This document shows, piece after piece, positions 61,459 through 64,000 of a DNA stretch of 64,000 nucleotides; position 1 is the stretch's first letter, and each line of letters opens with the position of its first letter. Source of the stretch: Dromaius novaehollandiae. Taxonomy: Eukaryota > Chordata > Aves > Casuariiformes > Dromaiidae. The notes under the pieces were generated by a model that saw only the letters and a list, made by a program, of their open reading frames with translations, was not told where the DNA came from and did not search any database. The position numbers and the translations under genes were made by a program. Where the stretch lies: assembly GCF_036370855.1 (NCBI RefSeq), contig NC_088106.1, positions 28,980,001-29,044,000 of the forward strand, read 5' to 3'.

Positions 61459-63698
61459 GTGAGCGCCGCCGCGCCCGGCCTGGCCCGGCCCCGCCGCGCC
61501 CGGCCCGGCCCGCCCGCCCGCTACAGCGGTGTCGTGTCCCCGCAGGTACTACTCTGGCGAGAGGAAGGCCCCGGTGCTCACCATCTTCATAGGCGGCAAC
61601 CACGAGGCGTCCAACCACCTGCAGGAGCTGCCGTATGGCGGGTGGGTGGCGCCCAACATCTACTACCTCGGTAGGGCTCGGCCGCCGCCTCCCGCCGCGC
61701 CGGCCGCGGGCGTCCCCGCCTCCAGCCCCCGCCTTTGGCCCCGGCCCCGGCCGACCCCCGCCGTGACGAGCCGCTCTCCCGTCTCCCCTAGGTTATGCGG
61801 GCGTGGTGCGGTTCCGCGGCGTGAGGATCGGTGGCATCTCGGGCATCTTCAAGTCTCACGACTACCGGAAAGGTACAAGGGGGAAGCCGTGGGAAAGGTG
61901 CGGCGGGAAGGGGCTCCGGACCGTGGCGGGAGGCTCCGGCTGTCTCTCTCGTATCTTGGGCACCGATTCTTGACGCTGGAAACTTCCCCTGGCTTTACAT
62001 GCGGATTTCTGTGGCTTTCTAGAGGTGGTAGACATTATGGCAGCTGCCTGCCAACCGCAGGAAGTGAATGTGCCCTTTGAATGCTGTGGTTGGGACGGTC
62101 TTGGTTCTTCCTTGGCAGTGCCCTTTTAGCATCTAATGCAAGACTGTTTGGTTTTCCTTGTGTAAAGCAGGCGACTTATAAATGTGGTATCTACAAATGT
62201 GCTGTCCTGTGCCGAGACTTAGTGTCAGATTGTTTCCCCCAGATATGAGTAGGTGTGTTCAAGACCCTCGCTTGAAGAGTCTCCCTGGGTGGTCAGAGAT
62301 GTGGTCACAGATGTTAGCTGGTGTCAACAAATAGCAGAAGATAGGTTAGTCTTTCTGATCTCCTCAACATATGGTATAATGTTTTCTTGTTTGCATTTAC
62401 TGTACAGTGATGCTGCCTTTCATAAGATACTGCTTCAGAGAAACTTTGCAGGTGGCTTTCATGCTGCAAAGTAATGAACTAGTTTTCTGAAACTTTTAAT
62501 GATTCTATTTAATACATCAATGCTAATTACATTTGTTGTCATCAAGCAGACAGCTTGCTGACCTGAGTATTGCTCACGGGATATGAGACTTTTTCACGGT
62601 AGTGCTAGTTACAGAGAGTGTAATTTTGCTGTTCATCTCTAAGAGTATGTAGGAGCTCTGCCAGACATTCAGTTTTCTTGTCTCAAGGCAAACTTGTGGA
62701 CTAGATCCCCCTTGGTAAGGGATTGTGTTTGCCCTTCCAGAGTATGTGGTACCCATGGACAGTTCCAGACATGACACTTAAAGCTGCTGCTGTATCTGGC
62801 AAGCTGTGCTTTCATGGTTGGTCCTTGAAGAAACATGTGAAATCGCTGCATCAGTGACCTGAATTTGGGAGTCAGATCTCATGCAGTGCCTTCTGGCCTT
62901 TTAGCTTACACCTCTTTCAAATGAACTGCGGTGGCCTGAATATGGTCTGGCCATCGACCCCTCGTATAGAGGGATACCCTGTGCGTTCTCTAACGTAATG
63001 TCAGTCTTTTGCTTGCTCTTGTTTGTTGTATGTTATTTCGCTGTGCCAGCATCATCGGATATGTGGCCACGTGAACTGGTGCAAATAATAGATATATATG
63101 TTGCATGGCTATGCGGTGATCAGCTCTCTACCTATGTGATGGCACATGGCTGTGCTGTAATAACTGTGAGGGTAAAGGATATGGTGAAGTGATGAGGGAT
63201 GTTATCTCACCTGAGTGGTACAAAGCCTCATTCAGGAATAAAGCATTCAAGTCTTTCTGCTGAAGTTACTTGTTTCAGATGACCCAGCTCCTGGGTTTTA
63301 AGCGTTGGAGTCAAACTCGTAGTTTCTTGTTTCCACAACCGGATTACTGTATTCTCTACATTTGGAAAAATAAGAGAGACTGGAAGAAACATTTGTCGTA
63401 GTGGACACATTTTGAGGATATATTTGCCTCGTGCATGAAAAGAGTTAGCAGACTGTTGGTGTAAGCCCTCTGTAGAGGAAACACAGCATCTCCTTCAGTG
63501 ACTGCGAGTGTTTGCCATTGCTCTAGGTATTTGTATGACCCCAAGAGATTAGCTTGCCAACGGTGTTATGGAACTGCTGATGCAGGCAACTATTCTTTCT
63601 TCAATGTTTCAGGCCACTTTGAGTGTCCACCATACAACCAGCAAACAATAAGAAGCGCTTACCATGTGAGGAATATTGAAGTCTTCAAACTCAAGCAG
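61262..63698 (+). CDS. DBR1: DBR1, RNA lariat debranching enzyme (5' part: exons 1-4, residues 1-163)
   Basis: DBR1 is the nuclear metallophosphoesterase that cuts the 2'-5' bond at the branch point of excised intron lariats, allowing intron turnover and release of intron-derived snoRNAs and mirtrons. Exons 61262-61458, 61546-61670, 61792-61872 and 63613-63698 join in frame with GT-AG junctions and give 163 residues, about 30 percent of the human protein (544). Metallophosphoesterase motifs are visible: CCHG at 8-11 (the Cys-for-Asp variant typical of DBR1), CCGDFQ at 36-41, [10 protein letters not shown] at 82-91, and [18 protein letters not shown] from 121. The start has a good context (gccATGa). 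The C-terminal exons, including the third metal-binding histidine motifs, lie beyond the window. Match to human is very close. Confidence 0.96.
61546..61670 (+). CDS. DBR1: DBR1 exon 2
   Basis: Encodes the end of residue 66 to the first base of 108: [20 protein letters not shown], then [20 protein letters not shown]. The GNHE motif supplies metal ligands in this enzyme family. The acceptor is tccccgcag and the donor gtaggg. Introns on both sides are only 87 and 121 bp and very GC-rich. Confidence 0.95.
61792..61872 (+). CDS. DBR1: DBR1 exon 3
   Basis: Encodes the end of residue 108 to the first base of 135: [20 protein letters not shown], then SHDYRK. Human reads [20 protein letters not shown]. 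The acceptor is gtctcccctag and the donor gtacaa at 61873. It begins a 1.74-kb intron. Confidence 0.95.
61873..63612 (+). other. DBR1: DBR1 intron 3
   Basis: A 1.74-kb intron with the CpG island fading out in its first 80 bases. No repeat or RNA gene was recognised. Confidence 0.88.
63613..63698 (+). CDS. DBR1: DBR1 exon 4
   Basis: Encodes the end of residue 135 to 163: [20 protein letters not shown], then IEVFKLKQ. The acceptor is caatgtttcag and the donor gttagt at 63699. Human is [20 protein letters not shown]. The next exon, which should start near LKQPIDIFLSHDWP, is not found in the remaining 302 bases. Confidence 0.95.
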
Positions 63699-64000
63699 GT
63701 TAGTGAAATTTTTTTTTTTAAACAATAGTATATAATAATGATTTTCATTAATTTAGAAACAAGATGTTAAAACTACTCTGAGGAGTATACTATTGTACAG
63801 CTGAGACTTCTCTTCAACACTTGCTAATTTTGACAGACCCATTTATGAGGGCTGTGATTCTGCAGTTGTTCCTGCTGCATGTCTGCTCCACTGCTTTGGT
63901 TATTAGTACAAATTTGATTTGAATTGGGCACAGGCATGAGTGTTTTTTTTTTTAATAGGATAAAATTCACAGCATGAAAGGTATCCCAGCTATATGCATT
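63699..64000 (+). other. DBR1: DBR1 intron 4 (partial)
   Basis: Starts with gttagt after exon 4 and runs out of the window. It is AT-rich and shows no exon. Confidence 0.85.

Larger units (their letters stand above)
60850..61950 (+). promoter_or_regulatory. DBR1: CpG island promoter of DBR1
   Basis: GC- and CpG-dense sequence begins near 60.85 kb and spans DBR1 exons 1-3 and their short introns. It surrounds the DBR1 start codon at 61262, and no TATA box is evident. This is the usual promoter type for a housekeeping RNA-processing gene. It is separate from the PPP2R3A island, with about 2.9 kb of ordinary sequence between them. Confidence 0.8.

Noticed and set aside
60805-61674. 289-codon plus-strand frame across the DBR1 start
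   Set aside because: It is a different frame from the DBR1 protein within the DBR1 CpG island and is low-complexity; the true DBR1 exons are elsewhere in frame with clear splice sites.

Overview
This is a vertebrate nuclear window, most likely avian. Coding exons are short and separated by GT-AG introns. The interspersed repeats are CR1 LINE pieces, both the young type ending near 'ttggattagagacct' and older, heavily decayed copies. The introns are compact, with the whole PPP2R3A locus in about 54 kb. Two genes are present, arranged head-to-head. No prokaryotic features, tRNA, CRISPR array or intact mobile element was found.

Gene 1 covers most of the window on the minus strand. It is PPP2R3A, the B'' (PR130/PR72) regulatory subunit of protein phosphatase 2A. 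I reconstructed thirteen coding exons by matching protein homology, splice consensus and reading-frame phase. The first large coding exon (43009-45018) carries the PR130-specific N-terminal half. Twelve further exons (28154 down to 3471) encode the shared C-terminal half with two EF-hands. All phases close into a 1129-residue reading frame; human PR130 is about 1150. A separate 44-codon first exon at 35192-35323, inside intron 2, encodes the PR72-specific N-terminus and splices in phase 0 to the same shared exon, giving about 518 residues. The locus therefore has two promoters: a CpG island near 57.2-57.9 kb for PR130 and an intronic, non-CpG start near 35.3 kb for PR72. A polyadenylation signal candidate lies at 3196-3201.

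Gene 2 is on the plus strand at the right end. It is DBR1, the RNA lariat debranching enzyme. Its first four coding exons (61262-63698) encode residues 1-163, and the rest lies beyond the window. It starts in its own CpG island (about 60.85-61.95 kb).

The 5' ends of the two genes face each other across about 3.7 kb. The remaining sequence is intron, intergenic DNA and the 3' flank of PPP2R3A (1-3170). It holds CR1 remnants at 685-830, 9644-9895, 18470-18560, 32855-33375, 37045-37640 and 51885-52960, a perfect 5 x 14-bp minisatellite against the exon 11 splice acceptor, and GC-box and poly-G/poly-C tracts in the PPP2R3A promoter island.

Functionally the two genes are unrelated: PPP2R3A steers PP2A to substrates under Ca2+ influence, and DBR1 opens intron lariats after splicing. 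The most informative points are the conserved alternative PR72 promoter, the minisatellite that tandemly duplicates the probable branch-point region of an EF-hand exon, and the head-to-head PPP2R3A/DBR1 order, which differs from human 3q22.
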